Of a stretch of 64,000 bases of DNA, positions 49,585-59,836 are shown one piece after another (the stretch's first letter is position 1; each line of letters starts with the position of its first letter). Made by a program: the position numbers and the translations under genes. This DNA comes from Micromonospora sp. ATCC 39149 (GTDB taxonomy: Bacteria > Actinomycetota > Actinomycetes > Mycobacteriales > Micromonosporaceae), in contig NZ_GG657738.1 of NCBI RefSeq assembly GCF_000158815.1, forward strand, positions 4,165,596 to 4,229,595, read 5' to 3'. The notes under the pieces were generated by a model, which searched no databases, had not been told where the DNA came from, and worked only from the letters and a program-made list of their open reading frames with translations.

Positions 49585-50327
49585 TGCTGAAGTTCGCCCG
49601 AGCGGCTCTGTTCGCGATCCTGCCGGCGGAGGTGATGCTCGCCGTCCTGCTGGTCGCCGGCGTCGCGGCTCTGCGCGGCGTATACGAGCAGATCGTGCCC
49701 GAGAAGGTGCGGCGGATCATGGGTTTCGAGGCAAAGGGCATGGCCAGCCTGGTGCTCTGGGTCGGTCGTCGCCGACACGGGGTGCCGCCGGGCGCCGTGA
49801 CACTGTCGTATCACCGTGAGCAGACGGGGCTCATGTTCGGGTTCCTGTTCGCCTGCGTGATCGAGCTCGTATGCGTGGAGATCCTGCTGCGCGCGCTGGA
49901 CGCCCCGACTGGGCTGCGCGGGGTGGTACTCGCGCTCGACGCGTACGGCATCCTGATCGCGCTGGCCGTCATCGCCAGCTACATCACCCGCCCGCACGTC
50001 GTCACCGCAGATGAGCTGCGCGTCCGCTACGGCGCGTTCTTCGATCTGCGCATCCCTCGTCACCTCGTCGCCGGGGTGCAGCACAAGCGCAACTACAACG
50101 AGACCGGCATGATAAAGACGGACGGTGATTGCCTGGCCTTGGCTGCGAACAGCCAGACCAACCTGATCGTCGAGCTCGCCGAGACCGTTGTCGCGGTACG
50201 CCCGCTGGGGCGGCGCGAGCATGTCCGCGTACTGCGGTTCTTCGCCGACGACCCGTCGGCCGCCGTCGAGGCGCTACGGCCGTCCCGGGACTCGGCTGCC
50301 ATCGGACCAGCCGGTCGGGCAAAGTAG
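49581..50327 (+). CDS. hypothetical membrane protein coupled to MerR regulator
   Basis: A 248-aa protein. Membrane helices are visible at about 10-32, 88-108 and 115-135, and a C-terminal soluble domain of about 100 residues follows ('TRPHVVTADELRVRYGAFFD', 'IVELAETVVAVRPLGRREHV'), which looks like the photosynthetic-type or bPH-like domain of bacterial membrane proteins. The start overlaps the MerR stop. It is the likely target and effector of that regulator, perhaps in resistance to a membrane-active compound. Function inferred from position only. Confidence 0.75.
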   Translation: MMLKFARAALFAILPAEVMLAVLLVAGVAALRGVYEQIVPEKVRRIMGFEAKGMASLVLWVGRRRHGVPPGAVTLSYHREQTGLMFGFLFACVIELVCVEILLRALDAPTGLRGVVLALDAYGILIALAVIASYITRPHVVTADELRVRYGAFFDLRIPRHLVAGVQHKRNYNETGMIKTDGDCLALAANSQTNLIVELAETVVAVRPLGRREHVRVLRFFADDPSAAVEALRPSRDSAAIGPAGRAK

Positions 50328-50432
50328 CGGGCGCCACCTGGTCTCCGCGCCGAGGCCGCCCGGCACGGTAGGCGACCCGCCCGACGACGTCATGGCGTCC
50401 GTCGTTCCCCGAAGACGTACTCCCGACCAGCC

Positions 50433-50640
50433 CACCGGCACCACGAACCGGACCCCATCCACCGCGGCGACCAGCCCACCACCCCACGCCTGCGCCAGCC
50501 CGATGCCGGCCTGCGCGTCGATGAGCACCGCATTGGCCGCCGCCTACGTCTCCGGGCGTAGATAGTGCTGGTCGACGTGAACCAGCCGGCCCCGGGTCAA
50601 CGCCGCGATCTGCTCGTCGACCACCGGGGACAGGCGAGGT
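50433..50640 (-). pseudogene. Tn3-family transposase fragment
   Basis: The minus strand encodes 'DEQIAALTRGRLVHVDQHYL', 'RPET', an in-frame TAG at 50544-50546, then 'AAANAVLIDAQAGIGLAQAW' and 'GGGLVAAVDGVRFVVPV'. This matches the DDE catalytic region of Tn3-family transposases ('AQAWGGGEVASADGLRFVVP'). Both ends are truncated and no terminal inverted repeats were found. It shows that a Tn3-type element once entered this island. Confidence 0.8.
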
Positions 50641-50644
50641 GCAG

Positions 50645-51605
50645 CCGCCCGCCGGCGTTCACGCTCAGGCTGGCGTTGCCATCCAGGCCACGTCCCAGAC
50701 GGCGCTGTTGTTGCTGGCCCTGTTGATGATCTGGATTTACTGCACGTTGATAACTAGCAGGTATGAACCGGGACATCCGGCGTCCAGCTGGTTGATCTTC
50801 GGCACCATTTCGCCAGCCTGGTCATGGGCCGTTCCGGTTCCCGAGGCGTTCGGTGAGCGAGGTCTGGCCTTCGCCGGCGCGTACGTCGCTATCCAGGTTG
50901 GCCGTCCACTGATGTGATTGCCCTGCGTGGCCACGAACGGCGAGTCATCCTCGTGAAGGTCCTCCTCTGGGCGATGGCATCCGCCGTGCCATGGCTCGCC
51001 GGGGCTCTTTTCCTCCAGGGTGGTGGGCGCGCGTCAGTGTGGACGCTGGCGTTGGCAATAGATTATCTGGGATTCGTACTCGGGTGGCCCACACCGCGGA
51101 TTGGCGGCGGGCGTGTCCGGACATGGGAATTCAGCGGCCGGTATATGGCCGAGCGTTACCAGCAGTTGCTCCCACCACGGTGCTGCTGTGGCGGATCTAC
51201 TTCTACCGTGCTGGGACGGTGCTGGCCGAGGCATCGAGTCCTCTTCAAAGCCAGCTCGACTCGGCCGGTCTGTGCCCTACACTCACCTGGTCATGGCGGC
51301 CGGCGTCATCTTGACCGGCGTCGGCTACGAACTCGTCATCGACCATCCGCTCGGACATCTGAATCCGGGGTGGCTGGCGGCCATCTTCGGTGGACCCGTG
51401 CTGTTCCTGGCCGGACGTTCCGTTGTCGAGTACGAGGTGTTCGCCCGGTGTCCCGATCCCGGATCATCGGCCTGTTCTCGTTGGCTGCCCTGGCGCCGGC
51501 GATGGTCCCCCTGCCGCCGTCGACGGCTGCTACGAGCGTCACCCTCGTTTTGACGGGCGTTGCCGTCAACGCGATACGCGCGTCGAAAGCCCCACCGGAG
51601 GCGCC
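50645..51605 (+). pseudogene. ltrA: low temperature requirement protein A (LtrA), multiply broken
   Basis: Pieces of one LtrA membrane protein occur in order but in different frames: 'LLLALLMIWIYCTLITSRYE' and 'VPVPEAFGERGLAFAGAYVA' (50639-50917), 'RASVWTLALAIDYLGFVLGW' and 'SGRYMAERYQQLL' (50914-51170), 'LLWRIYFYRAGTVLAEA' (about 51180-51235), 'YTHLVMAAGVILTGVGYELV' and 'IDHPLGHL' (51280-51450), and 'SRSRIIGLFSLAALAPAMVP' (51450-51600). At least three frameshifts and a deletion of about 60 residues separate them. The N-terminus is missing where the Tn3 fragment ends. Confidence 0.8.
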
Positions 51606-51782
51606 GTCGCCACCCAGGTAGCGGCTTCTCCGCTGCTCGTAGAACCCCACGTCGCCCCCTTGTAGGCCAACATCACTGGGATACCCACTTTCGATCACCC
51701 ATGACCGGCCTAACGCCGCTACCGCCCGGCGGTCACGATCAGCATTCATCTTCTAACTATCTGCTGCCCTGGCGTAAGATTT

Positions 51783-51818
51783 GTTTCCGAAACTTTTCCG
51801 AAACATGTTGCCCGAAAC
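51783..51818 (+). promoter_or_regulatory. GAAAC operator cluster upstream of xylanase
   Basis: GTTTCCGAAAC (51783-51793) is an inverted repeat with a one-base centre. CCGAAAC recurs at 51798-51804 and 51812-51818. Actinomycete xylanase genes carry a related box (CGAAACTTTCG) bound by a xylan- or xylose-responsive repressor, and the first part here reads CGAAACTTTTCCG. The cluster ends 100 bases before the start codon. Confidence 0.6.
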
Positions 51819-51845
51819 AGGGCCGGATGGCAGCATTGGCATTGA

Positions 51846-54317
<2,472 letters not shown>

Positions 54318-54355
54318 GGGCTGCTGACCCAGACAACCCCGTTCGCTGACCGCTC

Positions 54356-54391
54356 GGGTGTGTCCGGTGCCGACCGGCGCCGGGCACACCC
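54356..54391 (+). terminator. terminator after xylanase gene
   Basis: GGGTGTGTCCGG pairs with CCGGGCACACCC (one G-T type pair), followed by TTCTT. Confidence 0.75.
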
Positions 54392-55062
54392 TTCTTGGCC
54401 GGCCGGGAGCAGCCTCCCGCGCTCGGTCGTAGGGGCGTGCTCGGCCACGCCGTGCTCGGCGTCGGCGAGCACGACGTTGACCGTCGAGTTGGCACCAACC
54501 TGCGCCAGCAATCCTGCTTCCGCGCGACCCGGGGACATCGGGCACTGGCACCGGGTTCACACCCCCGTTTACCCCCCCGAAAACCCCTTCCAGTAGGTGA
54601 CCACCGGTTACGAGCAATGACCACGGCCGGGCGAACCGTTTGGTGCAGATCCGGCGCAAGTCAGACCGGGAGCACCGTGTGGCGGCCCGACCGTGATCCG
54701 GACCAGCAGGCCGCCACGAAGTCCGGCCTGCCGCTTCGCCGCCGAGCTGGCCGTCCGATTCCCCACTGTGGAGCGCAGTCGGACCGTACGGCCCAACCTA
54801 CCGCCGGCGTACGTGTGTCGCGGGTTTCGCGCGGTCACTTCGATTCGACGCCTTCCGCCGGTCGGCCACCCGAACTGAGCTTCGGGCCGCCGCCGCCCAC
54901 CACCAACGCCGGGGCAGATGACAACCACGGCCAGTGGCGCCGGTCGCGCCCAGGGCACCACATCCGTCAGGTCCAGCACTCTCAGCCCTTCCAGTGTGGA
55001 CTTGGCGTCCTCCTCAGGGTCCCGGCTCGCGCAGGGCAGGCGGGCGCTCGGCCGTTGGAAAT
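54392..55062. other. 671-bp region without a supported gene
   Basis: Open frames exist on both strands. One minus-strand piece near 54400-54500 ('VGANSTVNVVLADAEHGVAE') and one near 54990-55030 ('STLEGLRVLDLTDV') look protein-like but have no start, no ribosome binding site and no continuous family match. The region may hold gene scraps of the eroded island. Confidence 0.4.
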
Positions 55063-55080
55063 GTGATATCACTTTGATAG
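55063..55080 (+). promoter_or_regulatory. palindromic operator/promoter of the SPFH operon
   Basis: GTGATATCAC (55063-55072) is a perfect 10-bp palindrome followed by TTTGATAG, in an A/T-rich patch 34-51 bases before the SPFH ATG. The operon ribosome binding site AAGGAG lies at about 55100-55106. The palindrome is a good candidate operator, possibly bound by the RHH protein of the same operon. Confidence 0.55.
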
Positions 55081-55113
55081 TCTCAAGACATCGTCACCCT
55101 GAAGGAGCCCTAC

Positions 55114-56025
55114 ATGACGGAACACCTCGACCTGCCCGCCCCACAGGTACGCGAGCGCATCGCCCCGGGCGCCTCGGGCTGGCCGGTCCTCGTCCTGTCC
55201 ATTCTGGTGATCCTCCTCAGCGTGACCATCCTCATCATCGGCGTGCAGCAGGAGGACTTCGCAGTCGTTCTGAGCCTCATCGGTCTCAGCCTCCTGTTCG
55301 GACTGGCCGCTCTGATCGCCGCGGCTGGTCTCACCCCCGTCGCACCCGGCGAGGCACGCGTCCTTCAGCTCCTCGGCCGCTACGCCGGAACCGTCCGCAC
55401 CGACGGGCTCCGCTGGGTCAACCCGCTCACCGTCAGGCGCAGGGTCTCCACTCGCATCCGCAACCACGAGACCGACGTGCTCAAGGTCAACGACGCCGAC
55501 GGCAACCCCATCGAGATCGCCGCCGTCGTCGTCTGGCACGTGGAGGACACCGCCCGCGCCGTCTTCGAGGTCGACGACTTCATCGAGTTCGTCGCCATCC
55601 AGACCGAGACCGCCGTGCGGCATATCGCCAACAGCTACTCCTACGACTCCCACGACGCCGCCCAGATGTCCCTGCGCGACAACGCCGACGAGATCACCGC
55701 CCGGCTGTCGGAAGAGATCGGTCTGCGTGTCGCCGCCGCAGGGGTGAAGATCATCGAATCCCGGCTGACCCGCCTCGCCTACTCGCCCGAGATCGCCCAC
55801 GCCATGCTGCGCAGGCAGCAGGCGAACGCCGTTGTCGCGGCCCGTACCCGCATCGTCGAAGGCGCCGTGGGCATGGTGGAAATGGCCCTGGTCCGCCTCG
55901 CCGAGAATGACGTCGTCGACCTCGACGAGGAGCGCAAGGCCGCGATGGTCAGCAACCTGTTGGTGGTCCTGTGCAGCGACAGGGACGCCCAGCCCGTGGT
56001 CAACGCGGGCACCCTCTACTCCTAG
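55114..56025 (+). CDS. SPFH/Band 7 membrane protein
   Basis: A 303-aa protein with two N-terminal membrane helices (about 22-43 and 48-72, '[20 protein letters not shown]') followed by an SPFH domain ('[20 protein letters not shown]', '[20 protein letters not shown]', '[18 protein letters not shown]') and a helical C-terminus ('[20 protein letters not shown]'). SPFH proteins form oligomeric membrane scaffolds. First gene of a three-gene operon with an Arc-type RHH protein and a GPP34 protein. Confidence 0.9.
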   Translation: MTEHLDLPAPQVRERIAPGASGWPVLVLSILVILLSVTILIIGVQQEDFAVVLSLIGLSLLFGLAALIAAAGLTPVAPGEARVLQLLGRYAGTVRTDGLRWVNPLTVRRRVSTRIRNHETDVLKVNDADGNPIEIAAVVVWHVEDTARAVFEVDDFIEFVAIQTETAVRHIANSYSYDSHDAAQMSLRDNADEITARLSEEIGLRVAAAGVKIIESRLTRLAYSPEIAHAMLRRQQANAVVAARTRIVEGAVGMVEMALVRLAENDVVDLDEERKAAMVSNLLVVLCSDRDAQPVVNAGTLYS

Positions 56026-56027
56026 GC

Positions 56028-56243
56028 ATGGCTACCGAACGAAAGAAGCTCCTCCTCCGGCTCGATCCCGCCGTGCACGACGCACTCGCGCGCTGGGCCG
56101 CAGACGAACTTCGCAGCACAAACGCCCAGATCGAGTACCTCCTGCGCAGGGTCCTCGCCGATGCCGGCCGCCTCCCCGGGGGAGTCGGACGGATGCGCGG
56201 ACCCGGGAGACCCCCCGCCACACCCGATTCGGAAGAAGAATGA
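56028..56243 (+). CDS. Arc-type ribbon-helix-helix protein, 71 aa
   Basis: Starts with ATG at 56028 two bases after the SPFH stop. '[20 protein letters not shown]' and '[18 protein letters not shown]' form a clear RHH DNA-binding fold (strand then two helices) of the Arc/MetJ/TA-antitoxin type. The C-terminal ~20 residues are Gly/Pro-rich and disordered. RHH proteins generally repress their own operon. It ends one base before the GTG of the GPP34 gene. Confidence 0.85.
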   Translation: MATERKKLLLRLDPAVHDALARWAADELRSTNAQIEYLLRRVLADAGRLPGGVGRMRGPGRPPATPDSEEE

Positions 56244-56244
56244 C

Positions 56245-56874
56245 GTGGCCGTACCCGACAGCCTCGCCCAGCGCGTCTTCCTGCTGGCCTACAACCCCGA
56301 CAAGGGCAGGGTGAGCGTGGGCACCAGCCTCGGTGCCATGCTCCGCGCCGCGGCCCTCGCCGACCTCTACCTCAACGGCCACCTCATCGACGAACGCGGC
56401 CACGCCGCCATCGGCGTCCGGCACCCCTGCCGCGACCCCGTCCTCGAAGCGCTCCTCGAAGAGATCGCCGGCTCCAAGCCACGCAGGTGGCATTTCTGGG
56501 TCAACAGCCGGCAGCGCGTCGCCGTCAGAGCGGTACGCCAGCAGCTCAGCGATGGCGGCTGGGTCCGCCTCCAACCCCACAGAGTCCTCGGGCTGTTCCC
56601 CACCACCAAGGTGACCATCCGCGACCCTCGCGTCCGCAAGGAACTCCTCGGCCGGGTCAACGCCGCCCTGAAGAAGCCCATCGGCAGAGTCCACCCCGCC
56701 GACGCCACACTCGTGGCCATCGTTGCCACAGCAGGACTCAAACTCGTCCTCGACCGTAAGACCAGGCGCGCCTACAAACGGCGCATCCAGCAACTCACCG
56801 AGTTGAGTGGACCGATCGGCCCCGCCCTAGACAAAGCGATCCAGGACGCTGCCCTCGGCGGCGAGGCCGGTTAG
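56245..56874 (+). CDS. GPP34 (GOLPH3/VPS74-like) family phosphoprotein
   Basis: A 209-aa protein starting at GTG 56245 (VAVPDSLAQRVFLLAYNPDK) after GGAAGAAG. 'AMLRAAALADLYLNGHLIDE' and the long helical C-terminus with 'LDRKTRRAYKRRIQQLTELS' match the bacterial GPP34 family. Eukaryotic members bind phosphatidylinositol-4-phosphate at Golgi membranes; the bacterial role is unknown. Co-occurrence with SPFH and RHH genes suggests a membrane-linked function. Confidence 0.88.
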   Translation: MAVPDSLAQRVFLLAYNPDKGRVSVGTSLGAMLRAAALADLYLNGHLIDERGHAAIGVRHPCRDPVLEALLEEIAGSKPRRWHFWVNSRQRVAVRAVRQQLSDGGWVRLQPHRVLGLFPTTKVTIRDPRVRKELLGRVNAALKKPIGRVHPADATLVAIVATAGLKLVLDRKTRRAYKRRIQQLTELSGPIGPALDKAIQDAALGGEAG

Positions 56875-56943
56875 TTGTCCTCCCCGTGTCAGCTCCTACC
56901 GGAGTCCAGGCCAGGTAGAACCCCGCATCCGGGAAGGGGCATT

Positions 56944-56960
56944 AGGGGTTCAAATCCCCT
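56944..56960. other. candidate attachment-site core, right, in a tRNA 3' fragment
   Basis: The same 17 bases AGGGGTTCAAATCCCCT as in tRNA-Ala, followed by AGACCCACCCAG. Upstream bases do not form a tRNA. The acceptor strand (TAGACCC) differs from that of tRNA-Ala, so this is either a diverged duplicate or the 3' end of another tRNA. Confidence 0.5.
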
Positions 56961-56972
56961 AGACCCACCCAG

Positions 56973-57007
56973 AAAAGGCCGTCTCCCATAGCAGGAGACG
57001 GCCTTTT
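56973..57007 (+). terminator. terminator hairpin next to the tRNA fragment
   Basis: AAAAGGCCGTCTCC, loop CATAGCA, GGAGACGGCCTTTT: a perfect stem. Nearly the same as the tRNA-Ala terminator at 44646-44680, which supports a shared origin of both island ends. Confidence 0.8.
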
Positions 57008-57137
57008 CGATGCTTTTCGGCAGCCATGATCCCGCCCGGCTGCGATGTGCGGCAGACCGCCCCGAGCGCACCCGACCGCAGTGCGAGGGCGTGCCAGGCG
57101 TCCCCGGACGTTCCGGGGCACCTGGCACCAGCAGCGA

Positions 57138-57485
57138 TTACCAGGCGGCGGTGTTGTACTTGTTGCCGCTGGTGAGCTGCGTCCAAGCCTGCATCTTCAC
57201 CTTGTTGCTGCTGTTCGTGCGCAGGGCGTCGGTGTAGTTACGACCCCCCGCCTGGATGGTGCGCTTGCCGAAGGAGTTCCAGGTATTGCCACCGTCGGTG
57301 GTCTGGTTGATCCAGATAATATCGCCGTTCTGCGAGTCGACCAGCCGCGTCCAGGCGTACTGCACGCCGTCGATGTCGCCGACCCGGAGCTCGAGCGTGC
57401 GGCCCTCAACGACGGCGGACTGGACGGTCCGCTTGTTGACGGCATTGGTGGGATCCACCATGGTTTGGGTCATCGAAACAGACAC
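57138..57485 (-). CDS. hypothetical protein with an Asp-box motif, 115 aa
   Basis: GTG at 57485 with GAGGAGGAAC just upstream. 'NQTTDGGNTWNSFGKRTIQA' holds an Asp-box (S/T-x-D-x-G-x-T-W) as in sialidases and other beta-propeller proteins, near residues 61-67. The rest is short beta-type sequence rich in Asn, Thr and Gln, in contrast to the neighbouring Ala/Arg-rich proteins. No signal peptide. Function unknown; it lies just outside the proposed right island end. Confidence 0.7.
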   Translation of the reverse strand: MSVSMTQTMVDPTNAVNKRTVQSAVVEGRTLELRVGDIDGVQYAWTRLVDSQNGDIIWINQTTDGGNTWNSFGKRTIQAGGRNYTDALRTNSSNKVKMQAWTQLTSGNKYNTAAW

Positions 57486-57768
57486 AGTTCCTCCTCAGGT
57501 AGAGCTGTGACTGGAACACCGCTCCCGGTAGGATTCCCGTCACGCACTGCGGCAGTGAGCTGGGATTCGGCGCTCCAACCGGTTCGCCGCACGTCTTCCC
57601 GGCGGGTCGGGGTTCAATCCTCGGGGCCGTGGCCGTAGCGACCCGCACCCGGGACCGAACGGACCGGTCGCTCAGCGGATTCCTCACCACACAGGGACGA
57701 AAGCCCGGTTTCGCCGCTCCGCGACGCGGGGCGTTTCGGCCTTCCCCGACCTGGGGCGGTGATGGTTC
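57486..57768. other. 283-bp region without a recognised gene
   Basis: No convincing protein. It probably holds the promoter of the Asp-box protein gene (minus strand). Open frames are antisense noise. Confidence 0.4.
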
Positions 57769-57870
57769 TGTGGTCAGCGTGCGGCGAGTTCCCGGGCCAG
57801 GTCGGCCGCCCGGGGGACCTGCCGGTCGGCGGCACTGCTCGCCCCAGTGCCGGCTGCATCTACCCCTCCG
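57769..57870 (-). pseudogene. 3' remnant of a macrolide-type glycosyltransferase
   Basis: The minus strand reads 'SRHWGEQCR' and, after a shift of one base, 'RQVPRAADLARELAAR' followed by a stop. It corresponds to the last 27 residues of the glycosyltransferase at 59837 ('SRHWGEQSRQAGGVGRAADL', ending KLAAAR). DNA identity is also visible (CTGCTCGCCCCAGTGCCGGCTG in both, 22 bases at most; 57834-57855 and 59909-59930 approximately). It shows that a second related glycosyltransferase gene was once here. Confidence 0.65.
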
Positions 57871-57911
57871 ACCCGAGCTCCAACCGTGCACCACTCTCGT
57901 GCAGGCAACCG

Positions 57912-58817
57912 TCAGCCGAGGCCGATCCGGTGCAGCGCGAGAGCCACGAACCCGCGTACCGACCGGTCCCAGCCGGGCACCTCGGCATCGAAGTCCGAGC
58001 TGCGGGCCCCGGCGAGAACGTCGAGGGCCCGGTCGGGCAGTTGGTCGCCGAGCCGGTGGGCCAGCCCCACCGCGGCCGTGACCCGGACGACCGCGGTGTT
58101 CGCCGACAGCAGCTCGCCCAGGCGGGTGTCGATCCGCTCCGAGCCGGCCGGCCAGTGGCCGAGGGTCAGGTTGGCGCTGGCGCGGGCGGCGGCGTGGGCC
58201 CCGTCGGCGGGGACCACGACGAGCCCGGCCAACGCCGCCTCGTCGGGTGCGAACCAGGCGAGCAGTTCGGCGGCGTACCCGGCAAGCTGCGGGTCCGGCT
58301 CGGTGAGCCAGCGGACGTACCGGTCGGTGTGCCGGGCTCCGGCGTGGAAGGCGTCGGCCGCCCAGCGGACCGCCACGTCGTCGGCCAGGCTCGCAGCCTC
58401 GTCGTGCTCGCACAGGTCTCCGGCCGCCAGATGGCCCTCCACGAGGGCCGCCTGGCCGTCGGTGATCGCCTCGGCGGCGGCGAAGGCCCGGCGCGGGTCG
58501 AACGGCAGCGCGTCGTCGCGCCGGTCGCCGAGTATCACCGCACGGAGCAGGCGGACCACCGCCGCCCGGTCCGGGGTGCCCGGGTCGTCGGCGAGGGCCA
58601 CCAGGAACGGCACCACGTGACAGCTCGCCCCCCACCGCGTGCCCTGGTGGTGGACGTTGCCGGCGAGCTCGGACAACGCGCGGCGGCGGGACGGCACCTC
58701 CGCCGACCGCAACGCCCGCAGCTGGCCCGGTACGTCGACGGCCGGCCCGTACGCGTGGTGCAGCGACTCCCACGGGACCTGGTCGAGCCCGGCCAGCGGG
58801 TCGGTGGGTCGAGCCAC
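57912..58817 (-). CDS. HEAT-repeat-like conserved protein
   Basis: A 301-aa all-helical protein. 'ALSELAGNVHHQGTRWGASC' and 'HVVPFLVALADDPGTPDRAA' match a family of actinobacterial HEAT-repeat proteins with the core 'GN..HQGT..A...VPFL'. The remaining sequence consists of paired helices ('DEAALAGLVVVPADGAHAAA', 'RASANLTLGHWPAGSERIDT'). Related proteins often occur beside toxin-immunity loci, but no toxin is encoded here. GTG start at 58817, six bases from the stop of the methyltransferase gene. Function unknown. Confidence 0.78.
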   Translation of the reverse strand: MARPTDPLAGLDQVPWESLHHAYGPAVDVPGQLRALRSAEVPSRRRALSELAGNVHHQGTRWGASCHVVPFLVALADDPGTPDRAAVVRLLRAVILGDRRDDALPFDPRRAFAAAEAITDGQAALVEGHLAAGDLCEHDEAASLADDVAVRWAADAFHAGARHTDRYVRWLTEPDPQLAGYAAELLAWFAPDEAALAGLVVVPADGAHAAARASANLTLGHWPAGSERIDTRLGELLSANTAVVRVTAAVGLAHRLGDQLPDRALDVLAGARSSDFDAEVPGWDRSVRGFVALALHRIGLG

Positions 58818-58822
58818 GCCGG

Positions 58823-59581
58823 TTAGCGCCGTTCGAGCGTGAGCAGCGGCTCGGACAGCGGGGGCGACGGCGCGTCGGGGTTGGCGGCCACGGCCTCCTC
58901 GATGCTGCGGAGGCCGGCTTCCACCTCGTCGGGATCGAGCTGGGCGAAGAACGAGAGAGCGCGCAGGCGCAGCCGTTCGAGCATGTCGGCGCGGGTGCCG
59001 TCGGACGGCTGGGTGACCGTGCCGAACCCGGTGACCCGCCAACCGGCCGCCGTGAACATCGCGACGACCTCGTGCAGCGGCTGGAACTGCGCGATGTCCG
59101 CATCGAGGCCGCGCGGGAAGTGGTCCAGCCACCAGGGCTCGGGATGGTGGTCGCTGAAGTTGCCGCGCAACAGCAGCCGCCCGGCCGGCCTGAGCACCCT
59201 GGCCAGTTCCCGGACGGCCCGGGGCTTGTCCTGGACGTGGTGCCAGACGCAGAACATGAGCGCGTAGTCGGCGCTGCCGGACGGCACGGGCAGGTCCTCG
59301 GCGGAGCCCGCCAGGTAGCGCACGCCTGGGTGCCGGGACTGAGCCTGCGCCAATTCGCGCATGCGTACCGAGGGCTCGACGCCGGTGACCGGCCCGAACG
59401 CGCCCGCCAGCGCGGGGGTGAACCTGCCGGTCCCCGAGCCGACGTCCAGCCCCACCAGGGGGCGCCGCTCGGGCAGCGCGGCTGTGAAGGCGCTCATCCA
59501 GGTGGCCATCTGCTGCTCGGTGAGCGCGCGGCCCCGCGCGTAGTGCTGGTGCTGTTCCGTGTCGTAGTCGACCCGCCTCAT
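58823..59581 (-). CDS. SAM-dependent methyltransferase
   Basis: A 252-aa class I methyltransferase (type 11/25). Motif I is GLDVGSGTGRF near residues 42-52, followed by 'GPVTGVEPSVRM' (acidic end of strand 2) and 'ADYALMFCVWHHVQDK'. The start at 59581 (MRRVDYDTEQHQHYARGR) follows GAGGGAG. A longer reading to 59668 covers the operator and is rejected. It may tailor the product of the nearby glycosyltransferase/P450/NRPS locus, or be a general small-molecule methyltransferase. Confidence 0.86.
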   Translation of the reverse strand: MRRVDYDTEQHQHYARGRALTEQQMATWMSAFTAALPERRPLVGLDVGSGTGRFTPALAGAFGPVTGVEPSVRMRELAQAQSRHPGVRYLAGSAEDLPVPSGSADYALMFCVWHHVQDKPRAVRELARVLRPAGRLLLRGNFSDHHPEPWWLDHFPRGLDADIAQFQPLHEVVAMFTAAGWRVTGFGTVTQPSDGTRADMLERLRLRALSFFAQLDPDEVEAGLRSIEEAVAANPDAPSPPLSEPLLTLERR

Positions 59582-59618
59582 CCGCCGCTCCCTCGCCAGT
59601 CCGGGCCAGTGTCCGATG

Positions 59619-59631
59619 TATCGAGTCGATA
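59619..59631. promoter_or_regulatory. palindromic operator upstream of methyltransferase
   Basis: TATCGA-G-TCGATA is a perfect inverted repeat with a one-base centre, 38 bases upstream of the methyltransferase start. Further TATCG half-sites (ATCGGAACGATA) follow. It fits a TetR/PadR-type binding site. No such regulator is encoded nearby. Confidence 0.5.
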
Positions 59632-59836
59632 AATCGGAACGATACTGGGCATCGCGCGAGAAGGCCATGCGCAGGGGGCCGGGGCCGCCCGTGGCGGTGG
59701 CGCTGAGGCTCCACGTGCCCGCGAAGCCGTCCTGCCCGCGAAGCCGTCGGCGTCCTCGCCCGCGTCCACCCGCACGGTGGTGCCTCCGGTGGCTCCGCCG
59801 GCCGTGACCGATCGGCAGGAGGGCGGCGCGGTGGCG

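Noticed and set aside
54608..55072. Minus-strand frame with 'LEGLRVLDLTDV', like a CoA-transferase III start
   Set aside because: The similarity covers only about a dozen residues, and no start signal or continuation of the family exists.
56880..56970. A second complete tRNA gene
   Set aside because: Only the T-arm and part of an acceptor strand are present; no anticodon or D arm can be built and no 5' acceptor partner GGGTCTA lies upstream.
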